Shown here: one piece after another, positions 36,698-48,210 of the stretch
Layout: every line of letters begins with the position of its first letter
Numbering within the stretch: the stretch's first letter is position 1
Source: Azadirachta indica
Taxonomy: Eukaryota > Streptophyta > Magnoliopsida > Sapindales > Meliaceae
Direction: 5' to 3'
Assembly (NCBI GenBank): GCA_022749755.1
Contig: CM040453.1
Location: forward strand, 20,407,368 to 20,471,367
DNA: 64,000 nucleotides
Program-made: the position numbers and the translations under genes
Notes under the pieces: model-generated
Told to the model about the DNA's origin: nothing
The model's database searches: none
The model's input: only the letters and a program-made list of their open reading frames with translations

Positions 36698-37536
36698 TCA
36701 TTTTCCCTCTTCATCAAATATCACATCTGGACTAATCATGACCTTCTTCTTGTTTGAATTATACAACTTGTAGCCCTTTAAACTTGGGTCGTAGCTAATG
36801 AAGATAAAACTCTCACTATCCAACTTCATCATTCTTTCATTCGGTAAAACTTGGGTCGTAGCTAATGAAGATAAAACTCTCACTATCCAACTTCATCATT
36901 CTTTCATTTGGTACATGAACATAAGCTATGTTTCTAAAAACTTTTAGATGAAAGATGTCACACTTTCTTTCACTCCATGCATCTTATGGTGTCTTTTTCC
37001 ATATACTTTAGTAAGAGATCAATTGGATAAATACATTGCACATATAAACAGCTTCAGCTTAAAATCTTTTTGGCAATTTCTTGCTCTTGAGCATGCTTTG
37101 TAATATATTGAGAATAGTTCTATTTTTTCTTTTGGTAACACCTTTTTTTTAAGGGGGATCTTGGAATAGTTAGAAGAGGACCAATTCTATTTACTTCATA
37201 AAACTCTTGAAGCTCTTTTGAAGTAAATTTTTCTCCCCAATCGGATCTCATGGCCTTAATTTTGCATCCATTTGTTTTCTCCATAAGTGTTTTAAGCTTT
37301 TTGAACATACTAAAAACTTCAGATTTTTCTTTCAAAAAATATACCCATGTTTTTCTTAGGTAATCATCAATGAAGAGAAAGAAGTAATTACTCTTACCTA
37401 AAGAGCTTGACTTAATAAGAGCACATACATTGGTGTGTATAAGTTCAAGTGGCTTCTTAACTTTAAAAGTAGACTCCTTTAGATATTTCATTCTAAATTG
37501 CTTCCCAAGTAGAAATACTTCACACAGCATGGTCAA
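36698..37536 (-). pseudogene. Copia 3 integrase core, with an internal duplication
   Basis: The frame 37120-37536 carries LELIHTNVCALI, FLFIDDYLRKTWVYFLKEKS and AMRSDWGEKFTSKELQEF, the copia integrase core. The region nearer 36.8 kb includes the post-integrase LDSESFIFISYDPSLKGYKLYN block, which is partly doubled by the 67-base duplication at 36780-36913. Confidence 0.8.
36780..36913. repeat. 67-bp near-identical tandem duplication
   Basis: Copies 36780-36846 and 36847-36913 begin aaacttgggtcgtagctaat and differ at one base near the end. A 67-base insertion shifts the reading frame of the host element. The near identity makes it much younger than the copia element that holds it. Confidence 0.9.
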
Positions 37537-37622
37537 GATAATTGATGTAAGGCAGTTCTGTCATTATTTTCTTTGAATAATAGTTTTAAACCTCCAAAAT
37601 TGAGATGCCTATGACTAAGATG

Positions 37623-38990
37623 CTATAACCATGATGTATCATTGCAACAAGCCTTGAGACATTTTGCAACATCATTTTGAATATTTAATAAGAACATTCT
37701 ATTTTTTGCAATTAAATTACTTTTGTTATCTCTTATAGAAAAGGTATAATCTTCCATACGAATATTATAGCCTTTTTCTAAACGTTGTCCCAAGCTCAGA
37801 ATATTATTTTTCATATTGGGCACATAACAAATATTTGAAATAAATTAATGTCTTCCATCTTTCAAGCGAATAACGATGTTACCTTTGCCTTTTACTAATA
37901 TTTTGGATTTATCTCCAAAGAAAATATTATCAGTTATTGATTCATTAAGCTCCACAAACATATCTTTGCTTCCACACATACGATTGCTTATGTCGGTATT
38001 AAGGTACCATGTATTAGTGTTGCCACTACTATTGTCCTTAAATGCTAGCAATAATGTTTCTTCTTCTTGACTCTTCCTTTTCACATAGTTGGCCTTCTTA
38101 TCAACTTTATTATTGGAAGCTCTAACACTTTGAAACATAATGGATAAACTTTTGATAATTGTAATATTTAACTTAAAAGTTATCGTACCTTGAGTTTGGA
38201 TTTCCTCTTCCACGACCTTTTGTTGAGCCTTCTCCACTATCATTGTTGATGTTGTTGTTGTAATTCGAAGGTCCTCTCCATCCTCATCCTCATCCATGTC
38301 CACGTCCACGTCCACGGGCTTGTCTTCGACCATTTCCTCTTCCATGTTGGCCTCTTTTATTGCCAAAACTTTCTTCCTTTTCTTTGAAGGTGAGTTTGTT
38401 TGGAAAACTTGTTCTAAGGCTTCTTGCTTTCTTTTCTGTCTTTCTTTATATGCTTATAATGAGCCCATAAGTTCTCCAATAATCACATACTCTAAATCTT
38501 TTTTTTCTTCAATTCTTATAATAATATGCTCAAATTTTGAATCTATAGAACAAAGAATTTTCACCACAATTCAAACATTACTTAAGATTTCTTTATTTCT
38601 TTTCAAATGAGTGGCAACTGTTGAAACTCTAGAAAAGTACTCAGAAACTTATTTACATTATTTGATACATAAAGATTCAAGCTCACCTCTTAGAGTTTCA
38701 AAGCGTACCTTCTTCACTCTTTTGCCACCTTTGTATGAAGTTTAAAACATCTCCCAATCTTTTTTGGCGATGGTCGTATTTGAAACTTTCTCAAAGCCAT
38801 CTTCATCCAGTGCTTAATAAATGAGCATCATCTTCTGGTACATCATACCCTTTCTTAACAACTTCCCAAGCATCTTAAGTTTCTAATAAAGCCTTCATCT
38901 TAATACTCCAATTATCGTAGTTGCTTTTGGTGAGCATTAGAACTTAGAAAAGAGTCATTCCATTGCTTGTCATGACTACTTACACCTTAA
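37623..38990 (-). pseudogene. Copia 3 gag, protease and pre-integrase
   Basis: Close to the primer site, the minus strand reads SNYDNWSIKMKALLET and DAWEVVKKGYD, the gag N-terminus. In 37845-38366 the protease box reads WYLNTDISNRMCG, where WYLDTGASNHMCG is expected, so the catalytic aspartate is lost. The frame 37623-37823 has MKNNILSLGQRLEKGYNI, the start of the pre-integrase region. All parts are broken. Confidence 0.82.
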
Positions 38991-39001
38991 CTCTAATACC
39001 A
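38991..39001 (-). other. Primer-binding site of copia 3
   Basis: Minus strand TGGTATTAGAG, a one-base variant of the initiator tRNA-Met site, beside the right LTR. Confidence 0.8.
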
Positions 39002-39004
39002 CTT

Positions 39005-39432
39005 TGTTGGAAGGTGGAAAGCTTATAATACAAGATAAGATAAAATTTGTTAGGAATAATTCTGGACAAGAAAGAAGGAAGAAACTTACGATTTTATTGA
39101 TTTCTAAATTTTGGCTTGATTTATAATGAGAAAATTATCCTTATTTATAGCATAACACCTCTTTAACTAATGGTTAGGATTATGCCAACACATATTTAAT
39201 CTAATGGCTACAAATTCTCTTTTTATAAATATCTATAATAATATTTAGATATTTATTATAAATATTTATATATTTACTACAATTTATTAAATATCTAGAT
39301 ATTTCTTCCATAAATATTTAAATATTTTCTTACAAATTTTTGGAAATTGGGTCACATCATTCATAATTTTCTAGGCCCAAATCATACAAGTCTCATTTAT
39401 ATATTAAACCAAATCAAGTTTAATTTCCTACA
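39005..39432 (-). repeat. 5' LTR of copia element 3
   Basis: Pairs with 34456-34899. It starts TGTTGGAAGGTGGA on the plus strand. The far edge is uncertain by about five bases because of a small indel. Confidence 0.82.
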
Positions 39433-39923
39433 TAAGTCTCTATCCATTTAAAATAAATTAAATATAACATGGAGAATTAAACCCTTCCCTATGTGAAAAG
39501 AGAGAGGCCAATAATATCATTAGACTACTAGTGGATAACTATATATATATATATATACATATATATATACATATACATATGTATATATTCATTTTAGTGA
39601 CTATCTTGTTAAGAATTTCTAATTATTGTTGGATTAGCATTCCGCCTCATGTGAAGTTGAATAAGGATTAAATTTTTTTTTTTGTTAAAAATACTCTGAA
39701 TTTTTCAATCATTGAGATATTTTAAAGATATTATTTTCTAGCTTAACACTAAAATCTTATAATTATACATTAATAAAATAAGTTAAAATTTGTTTCTTAA
39801 GTTCAAATTTGAAATCTGAATAAATTTTCTAGTTGTAATGAATTAAAATATCCTTATAAAATTTATTATTTTCTCATAGAGTTTGTTTTAATTATTTATA
39901 AGAATATGGTAAACAAGATTAGT
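39433..39923. other. Intergenic with a TA-rich microsatellite
   Basis: No gene. A run of atat/acat repeats lies at about 39540-39590. Confidence 0.55.
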
Positions 39924-42900
39924 AATTATAAGAAAAACTGTCTTTTGCGACTGAATTTTTTAGCCACAAATAATACATATTTAGCCACAAAATCATTTTT
40001 TGCGGCCAAATTCTAGTCGTTTGTGGCCAAATTCCAATGGCTGCAATAAGTCATGTCGCAAAAAATTTTTAGTTATTTGCGGCTGATTTTAGTACCCGCA
40101 AAAAGTATTTGTGGCCAATTTTGCAACTAATATGTATCAACCGCAAAAAATATTCATGACCGATATATATCAATTACAAAAAGTATTTGCGACTAATATA
40201 TAATGGTTGTAAATAATTTAAAAATTTTTAGCAACCTATTTGCAACTGATATGTAACAGTCGTAAATAATTTTAAAAAATCACTATCACCTTTTGTTGCC
40301 AAATATTTAGCTGCAAAAAATATTAACTATTTATAATATTTTATTAACTTAAATATTGATCTCATTAAATTAATTTGAATATTAAATGTAATCAAATATT
40401 ATGACCAATTTTGAATAATTTAATTGGTTAAATATTGTAAAACATTCGATAGCATTTAAAAACCTGAAAAGTAAGACCAAAATTTTCATCTTATACATAA
40501 TAAAATTTGTAAAATAGCTACAATGAACAAAAAATTTTAATCCATTGATTACTGACAATCACCACAAGAAAACATCTAGAGAAAAATTTGAATTAAATTT
40601 ACTATTAACATTTCCAAAATCACCAAGTCAAATATTCTGTTTTACAAAACTTCTCTGCTTATGCAACCTGATTCATGTTGACAAAGCCAAATATTCTGCT
40701 AGAGCTCTTTGTGATTCGAATATGTGAGATCTTCCCTCTTGAGATGCTTAAAACACACACAATTTTCAGAGACACAGAAGGAAATTAAAAATAATGCAAT
40801 ATCAGAAAGATTTTGTATGTAATTACATAAATTTGATTTGCATGCTGTCATTCTCCTTGATTTTTTCAATCTCATTGCTTGCATAAATCAATAAATTTAC
40901 TTATTAGTTAAGGCTTGTGGGAGAGGGTAGAAAGATTGTTCAATAATTCAATAGACTGGCAATGTTGACCTAAACTCAAAATTAAGCTCCCATCGACCAT
41001 GGCAAAAATGGTGCCAGTTCAAAAAATAAAAAAGCAACATATATCATAATTTTCTACACATAATAGATTAGATTAAATTTAATGCAAATATTGACAAAAT
41101 TAAGGGAGAAATCTGAAAAAACGATTAGACCTATGGCTTTTAGCAAAGTCTGATGTTGAATATTTAATTGATAGTTATTTGTTCAAGATATTAATATCAT
41201 TGTCTGAATTCATTCTAGAATTTGAATTGATGAGTATGGCAGCTGTCCGAAACTAATTGATGATCCAAGATTAATTTATTTTAATTTTTGAGTTCAGGAA
41301 GATGTCCAACTCATGCAATTAAGATCTTGTACAAAGACTTCACAATGCAGATGGCGAGAAATTGCTAATATAGCATGCTAACAATGTTAAAAGTCCTCAA
41401 AGTTTCTAGCAACCTCAAACAACATAGAGTTAAGATGAATCAATTAATTTGTTCATGACAACACCTAACAGCTTATATAGCTCTCTAAGATACTCGAAAC
41501 TATCAAGAAAGGTCATACTTTTGGCAAAGAGAGAAACTTCTCTTTGGTTTATAGTTAATCACGAATTTTGCAAATGTAAATTTTATTTCTCTATATGTTC
41601 ATCAAGAAAAGCAGTAGTGATTACCTTTTTCCTGAATGAGTAAAAACAAGGAAGGAGCAATGTAAAGGAATTAAAACACATTGCATAAACAATTACAAAG
41701 CAATTAATGAAAATGGAAAGAAATGACAATAAAGGAATACTTTAATGCTCCCATTATTGCGGAAGCTGCTTAGGTTCTTGACAAGGTAATAAAGCTTCAT
41801 ATTGACTTGATAGTTAAAGAGTACAATATGCAATAATATTTCACACTTAAAACATTCCCTCCTGCCTGGCAATCAGGCTTAAAACACAATCACAGTGCAA
41901 GCCATTGCAAGCCATCCAACTAATACTTGATGGCACTTTGATGCAGAGATGCATATTTTATTTAGACAGATTCTTAATCAAAAGCTAATGAGACAAGTCA
42001 TCATTAATTAATACAAATCCGTAAGACAAAGCGGTTACATAATATATTTATGTAACAGGCCAATACTAAGAACTATGTTATGATCTAGAAAGACACAAAT
42101 GGCATAGTATATTTATGTAACAAGCCAATACTGTATGCATCAATTTCATTGCAAAAGCATAGAGAAATTAAATTAAAAGGAAAAAACAGAAAAATGCATA
42201 GATTATAAATGCCAATAAGGCTTCAAGAGTAAGGTGAAAACACAAAAAGACAGCAGCAAAAGCACCTATAATACAATAGAATAGTAGCAAGGTAGCAACG
42301 ACAACTCGCTAACAATAGAACAACAAAACAGCAGATACCCAGCATAACAATAAAACCAGAAAACAACAATATATCCAAAATTACAGAATTAATAGAGAAT
42401 TCTATTATACATATTAATGGCTTTCTAATTTCTCTCTGATCTGGTACCAAAGCTTAATTTTAAATAATTACACAACATTAATTAATTGAATAGGTTGCTC
42501 CTTCTGCAATGATCCAATAAAAGCATATATAATGTCTAATAATATTAATTAAACAAAAGTACTGCTTTTATTTGCTTAACCAAGTCAACTACATGCTTAT
42601 TATATTAGATATGGTGTGGGGATCGATTATCATGTGAATCCTTAAAAATTGTGCCAATCTCCCATCTTTCTAGAGAATCAATTACTTTAATTTTGATATA
42701 TATCTAATCAAAATGCATGCTCTGTAAATTCATTGAAAACGATGAAATTCATTCTACAATTATAAATGGTGGCTCTTATTCTTAACTTGAGATAAAATCT
42801 GATTCATTCTTAGAAGCATTCAAAATTTTCAGCCAATGAAACACTAAAACAATAAAGCAAATAAAGAAACACTAAATCAGATGTAAATTTGCGATAAATC

Positions 42901-43089
42901 ATATTCAATTTTTACAAATTTCAAAAAAAGAAACACTAAAACTGATGCTTTTAAGAATCTAAATCTTCCAATCAAGCAAAGAAACCAATGATAATCCATC
43001 AAAATAAAGCAAAAAATAAAAATAAAAAACCAAAAAATGATTTTCAAAACGGATCGATTGGCTTTGAAAATCAATTGGTAAGCTGAAGG

Positions 43090-43140
43090 CAGCATACCTA
43101 GCGTCGACAAGCTAACAACATGTCACGCGCTGGGAACTGA
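43090..43140. repeat. Left boundary repeats of the gag-protease module
   Basis: Direct repeat cagcatacctagcgtcgaca (43090-43113, 24 bases) and, just inside, inverted repeat gtcacgcgctgggaactga (43122-43140). Partners lie at 44821-44844 (20 of 24 match, all four differences transitions) and 44799-44817 (18 of 19 match, inverted). Confidence 0.75.
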
Positions 43141-43325
43141 GGCGGAAATTCCAGCACATGCGGTACTTGAACTAGCTGAATATCACTGCCTAAGTAAGCC
43201 CTTGAACACCCAAGATCACTTTGTGTGTGTGTAGTGTGAGTGGAGAAGCAAAGCAGTAGCAAAGAAGAGAAATTGCAGTGAAAATAGTAGAGAGAAAGGA
43301 AGCAAACGTTCTGCCTTTGTTGAGA

Positions 43326-44816
43326 ATGGAAATGGTTCAAATAGATGGCATGAAAGCGGAGTTGGGAGAGGTTCGGCAGGACCTTGCGCTTTGTAAAACC
43401 GCCATCGCTTCGGGCGTAGGTGCGAGCAGCGCATCGAGAATTAAGGTTCCGGATCCGCCCAAGTTTAAAGGCAAGCGAGATGCCAAGGAAATCGACACTT
43501 TCCTATGGATGATGGAGCGTTACTTCGACGCCATCCAGATATACGAAGATGGGCTCCGAATCAGTACCGCTACTCTCTATTTCGATGGTGATGCGGCGCA
43601 ATGGTGGAGACGCCGACATACAAAGATGGAGAGGGGTTTGTGCCAGATTGACACTTAGGAGGTATTCAAGGGTGAATTGAAGAGACAATTCTATCCGGAG
43701 AATGCTGAGGAGGCTGCGATAAAGAAGCTTCGAGGGTTTAGGCAGCAGGGGTTAATAGCGGAGTATGTGCGGGAGTATAATTCGCTCATGCTCGAGATCA
43801 CTGATATGCCGGAGAAAAGCCGGTTGCTGTTCTTCATGGATGGGTTACAGCCATGGGCAGAGCAAGAGTTGCGGAGAAGGAATGTCCAAGACCTTGCCTC
43901 GGCAATAGCAGCGGCAGAATCCTTGATCGAACGTCGCCAAGAGTCTCCGAAACGCGACCGGAACCGAAGCCCGCCTAAGAGTGGCCATGACAAAGGTGGG
44001 GGAGTAAAGCCTCACAAGTCGGGACCCCAATATGAGACGGGGCGGCCACCAAAAGCTCTCGACCAGCGAGATAGCAGTAAGGGGCAGTTCGACAAGCAGC
44101 GCGAGCAGAAGCAGTGGACGTGCTACTTGTGCAGCGGGGATCATCACATGAAAGAGTGCCCGCAACGGAACCGCCTCAATGCCATGCTGAGTTCTTTTAA
44201 GTCGGATGAGGATGCTCGAGTTGGAGCAATGCGCATCCTCAATGCAATGAAGGCCAAAAGGGCGTGCGAGGCAGAGACGTCCGAGGCCAATTCAGCGGAG
44301 AAGCCGAAGCCTGGAAAAACATTGATGTATGTGGATGTTGGCATCAAAGGGTCAAGCTTCAAAGCATTCATTGACAGCGGCGCTAACCATTGCTTGATTG
44401 CAGAAAAATTGGCAAAGCAGTTGGGTTTAGTGCTGAGTGAAGAGCCGGGGTGGATCCAAGTAGTGAATCAGCCTTGCCGGCCAATTAGTGGAGTTGCTCG
44501 GAGAGTCCCGATCAGGGTCGGAACATGGGAAGGTAGCATCGACTTCACCGTGGTACCGATGAGCGACTTCCAGCTAATGTTGGGCGACGATTTCATCGAT
44601 AGGTTGTTGCCCTTCAGCTTTACTGAGGATGGGTGCATTGAATTTCATGATGCCGGGAAGCGACACAAGGTGCCGATTGACAGAGTTCGAGTAAGCGGCA
44701 GTGTGTTCTCAGCTTTCCAGGTTGTATGCGGAGCGGAGACTTGCTCAATGGGAAAGAAGCAAGATGGTACTCCCTCTTCTAGCACTCATGGACAGAATTC
44801 AGTTCTCAGCGCGTGA
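43326..44816 (+). pseudogene. Isolated Ty3/gypsy-type gag-protease module, one stop codon
   Basis: A single reading frame of 496 codons with one in-frame TAG (43656-43658), where the context (CQIDT*EVFKGELKRQF) suggests a former tryptophan. N-terminal coiled segment, then a retrotransposon gag domain (DTFLWMMERYFDAIQ, YFDGDAAQWWRRR, VREYNSLMLEI), a basic linker, one CCHC knuckle CYLCSGDHHMKECP (near 44122-44163), and a retropepsin-like domain with the active-site box FIDSGANHCLI (near 44368-44400) and LGDDFID. It ends at TGA 44814-44816 with no RT, integrase or LTR. It is visibly richer in G and C than all flanking DNA. It could be a TR-GAG-like element, a captured gene fragment, or a host gag-protease gene recently broken. 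Confidence 0.75.
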
Positions 44817-44844
44817 CAGTCAGCGTACCTAATGTCGATAAGCT
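44799..44844. repeat. Right boundary repeats of the gag-protease module
   Basis: Inverted repeat tcagttctcagcgcgtgac (44799-44817), overlapping the stop codon of the gag-protease frame, then the direct repeat cagcgtacctaatgtcgata (44821-44844). These mirror the left boundary. Confidence 0.75.
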
Positions 44845-45423
44845 GAGGGTAAGTTGATGATTGGATTTGATTTTGCAAATAGATTTGATTTCCAAATATA
44901 CGAAAACGAAAAGGGAAAAAATGTTTTTAATGTAAAAGATAATTTTTATGTAAGAGAACAAAAAAGTAAAACTTTACTGTAAAATAACTTTGATATCTTC
45001 AATGTCTTAATACTCAATATTGATATAACATTTTATATATTTAAACATTTTAGTCCCATTCATTAGAGACTAATATATAATAAACAAAATAACAATATTT
45101 AATTTTTTAATAAAGATAAATATATAGACTTATTGTATTTTTATCAAAATAACGTAGTTTTGATAATAAAATTAACAACTACTTTTTGCAGCTAATATTT
45201 GAGTTTGGTCGCAAATAATACACCTTTTTGTAATGGATTTGTGTTCAGTCGCATATCAATTATAAATAATATTTATTTGTGACGAATTAAAAATTAGCTG
45301 CAAATATCAACTGCAAAGGTCCTTTTTCTTGTAGTGGTAGTTTCCATGTATTTATTTTTCTATATGATAAATATAAAAAGAAACATATTTTTCATAATTA
45401 GTTATGTTCATATTCATTCATCT

Positions 45424-46499
45424 AAGGGAAATTAACAGATACTATCTTGATGTTTGAGGAAATAGACAAATATTCCCTTGATGTTTAAAGAAAAATAAAT
45501 GCTATCTCTCACATTTGGCCAAATAGACAGATGCTCCCCTGAATTACTATGCAATCATGAAAATTGATTATTTTATCCTTATATATTTAGAAGATATATT
45601 AATTGACTATTTTAACCCAATTATTAATACATAATAGCTAATATACCCTTATAATTTATTTTTTAATAATTATTTGCTTAAATATTTTTGATAATTAGTC
45701 TCTAAATTATTGTTAATATTTAAAATAATTTTATTATCATTATTTTCATTTATAACACAATCAACTAAAATAAATTCTAAATAATATTTAAGTGATATGA
45801 ATTACATTAGTTATATTTTGAGAATATTTTTGATAAATAAATATGTCATATTGAATATTTCAAATTTATATATCAAAAATATTACAAATAATATATTCAT
45901 GAAATTCAAATATTAGTTTGGATTTATTTTAATTGTTTTACTGATTTATAATTTCGAGAATAATTATATAATTTATACATAATATATTAATTTATAAATA
46001 AAATAACTTAAATAATTTATGTAATTTATAACCAAATATTCTTAATTTATAACACAATCAATTAAAATAAAATTCAAATATTTTGAAATAACATTTGAAT
46101 TATATGAATTATGTTATTCAAAATTTTGAGAATATTTATATAATTTAGACGTAACTTTATTAATTTATAATATTATTAATATAATGATAACAAAATCATT
46201 TAAAATATTAATAATAATTTAGAAACTAATTATCAAAAATATTTGAATACATAATTATTAAAAAACAAATCATAAGGGTATATTGGTTATTATGTATTAA
46301 TAATTTAGTTAAAATAGTAAATTAATATGCCTTCTCAATAAATAAGGGTAAAATAGTAATTTTTTATAACTGTATAGTAATTTAGGGGGGAATTTGTATA
46401 TTTAGCTAAACGTGAGGGGAGCATCTATTTTTCTTTAAATATTAGGGAGGTATCTGTCTATTACCCGAAACATCAAAGGGATATTTATCAATTTTCCTT
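45424..46499. mobile_element. Fold-back MITE, copy B
   Basis: The first ~160 bases (aagggaaattaacagata...) are the inverted complement of the last ~160 (complement begins aaggaaaattgataaata), with shared blocks such as ttgatgttt, taatagacagata and taaagaaaaata. The middle is AT-rich and matches copy A at 28305-29154. No protein is encoded. Confidence 0.7.
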
Positions 46500-46592
46500 C
46501 ATATAAAGGCCTATTCAAATTTCAAATAAAAAGTAAATAGCCCTAAAAGAGGATGTTAAATTCTACATAAAAAAAATTCCATGTAAGACAAG

Positions 46593-48210
46593 TAGAGGTG
46601 TCAATTTGGGACACAACACTATTCAACATGAATTCAATACTACTAAATGAATTCGGATTTGAAACACTTGATATGAATAATAATCGTATCGTATTCATAT
46701 CGATACGATTATTATTCGTGTCATATCCACGTTTGACATAAAAGATATGATTATTAATTTAATACATGATTACTTAAATGAATCAACGAATAATCGTGTT
46801 TTAAACGAATATATTTTAATGAAATTAAAAATATATATAATATAAATTTATTTATACAAAATAGTTTCTAATATAAAAATCTAAATATTAAGTATATTTT
46901 ACATTTGATAAAATATTTTATTTTTATTATCTAGAGGAGTCTTTTTAAAGATAACTAAATAAATACCTAATGTTCATAAGCAAACTTCACATTTGTTATC
47001 TGTTTTACACTACTGCCGCCACTCTAAGCTTTTAAATCAAATTCAATCCTCCTACTCTAAACTCCAAAGCACCTATTAGTCTACAAAATCTTCTCCATTG
47101 CTGCTCTTATGTAAGAAATTTCTTTATTTTTCATATTTCATAACTATATTTATATATTTTTTGTGATAAGTACATGAATTATTTTTACATATTTTGTAAT
47201 TTGTGTTCTTCTTCCCATATAATCTATATATTACTTGTATTTGAAATTTAGAATTTGGAATGGAATTTAGAAGTTGGAATTTAAAATTTTGAATGGAATT
47301 TGGAAGTGTCTTGATTTAAGTTCTAGGAAAATTAATTAAAATAGTTATTAATTAATAATTAATTTATAGACCAATTTTTTATTCTAAGAATATTCTTGCG
47401 TGTTAGGTTTTGCTATTATCCTAATCTTTGAGAGAGAGATTTACTATTTAATAAAAAATTCATTTGTGTATATATATAGGCTAGCTATCCCACCAATCAA
47501 AAGATTATATAAGTTTTTAACTTTTTGACTTCCATTTCTCTACTTGTATGCGTATGCATTTTTTACAATTGAATTGAATTTATATTGCTTAATTTTCAAT
47601 TGTTTTTGATTTGTTGTTACATTGTTTTTGTTATTTGAGATAATTGAATTGAAATGAATTTTTTGTTATTTAATTTTTAGTTGTTATTCATGTTGTTTTT
47701 GTTATTTGGGAGAATGGAAATTAAATTTATGATATTACTTGTTAATTATTTATGGATGATAAAATATATTATTTATATTGTTTTTGTAATTTAAGATAAT
47801 TAAGATTTGTGGTTTTTTTTTCACTTAAAAATTTAAATGGATGGTGTTCACCTAAAAATAGTAAATTAGTTTATTTTTATTATTTTTGTTATAAATTAAT
47901 CGTGTTTTAAACGAATTGTATTCGTCTCTTAATCATATCTTAAAATGAATCGTATTCGTGTCTTAAACAAATCGCTTTTAAACGAATAATTATATTTTAA
48001 ATAAATAAATAAATAATCGTCTTTAAACGAATAAACGAATAATCTTCTTAAACGAATAATCGTGTTTAAACAAATCGTATCTAAATAAACGGATCATATT
48101 TAAATTTAAAAGAATTGATACGAATAATAAATAAATCGTATACATGTCAATTAAATATTCAACGAATCGTATTCATATCGGTCCAAATTCGATTTGTTTT
48201 ACCACCCTTA
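46593..48210. mobile_element. Non-autonomous hAT transposon with 8-bp target duplication
   Basis: Begins TAGAGGTG and ends CACCCTTA, imperfect inverted ends of hAT type (usual CAGGGGTG). It is flanked by a perfect direct 8-base repeat AAGACAAG at 46585-46592 and 48211-48218, the target length of hAT elements. Subterminal regions are packed with cgaataatcg and aaacgaat units in both orientations (46660-46820, 47890-48190), probable transposase-binding repeats. There is no transposase frame inside. Confidence 0.8.
46675..46717. repeat. Perfect 17-bp inverted repeat (hairpin)
   Basis: gaataataatcgtatcg (46675-46691), a nine-base spacer, then its exact complement (46701-46717). It lies in the subterminal region of the hAT element. 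Confidence 0.9.

Larger units (their letters stand above)
34456..39432 (-). mobile_element. Full-length degenerate Ty1/copia retrotransposon 3
   Basis: Two LTRs (about 440 bases) flank gag, protease, integrase, RT and RNase H remnants on the minus strand, with a primer site beside the right LTR. The flanks AAAGT (34451-34455) and TAAGT (39433-39437) are a likely target duplication with one change. Numerous stops and frameshifts show it is inactive. Confidence 0.88.
39924..45336 (+). mobile_element. CACTA-like transposon, copy B, carrying a gag-protease module
   Basis: The right end at 45323-45336 is a perfect TTTTTCTTGTAGTG, the complement of CACTACAAGAAAAA. The left end at 39924-39937 is a worn version (aattataagaaaaa) followed by the same subterminal sequence (ctgtcttttgcgact against ggacctttgcagttg at the right end). 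Subterminal GCCGCAAA-type motifs fill 39945-40320 and recur at 45180-45325. 39924-41675 is shared, inverted, with copy A at 4117-5816. No transposase is seen, so it is non-autonomous. The assignment of both ends to one element is an inference from end similarity and orientation. Confidence 0.6.

Noticed and set aside
43503..44371. Minus-strand frames opposite the gag-protease module
   Set aside because: GC-rich antisense shadows of a recognised gag-protease reading.
45415..46508. 9-base target duplication for the fold-back MITE
   Set aside because: Flanks cattcatct and catataaag agree too poorly to claim.
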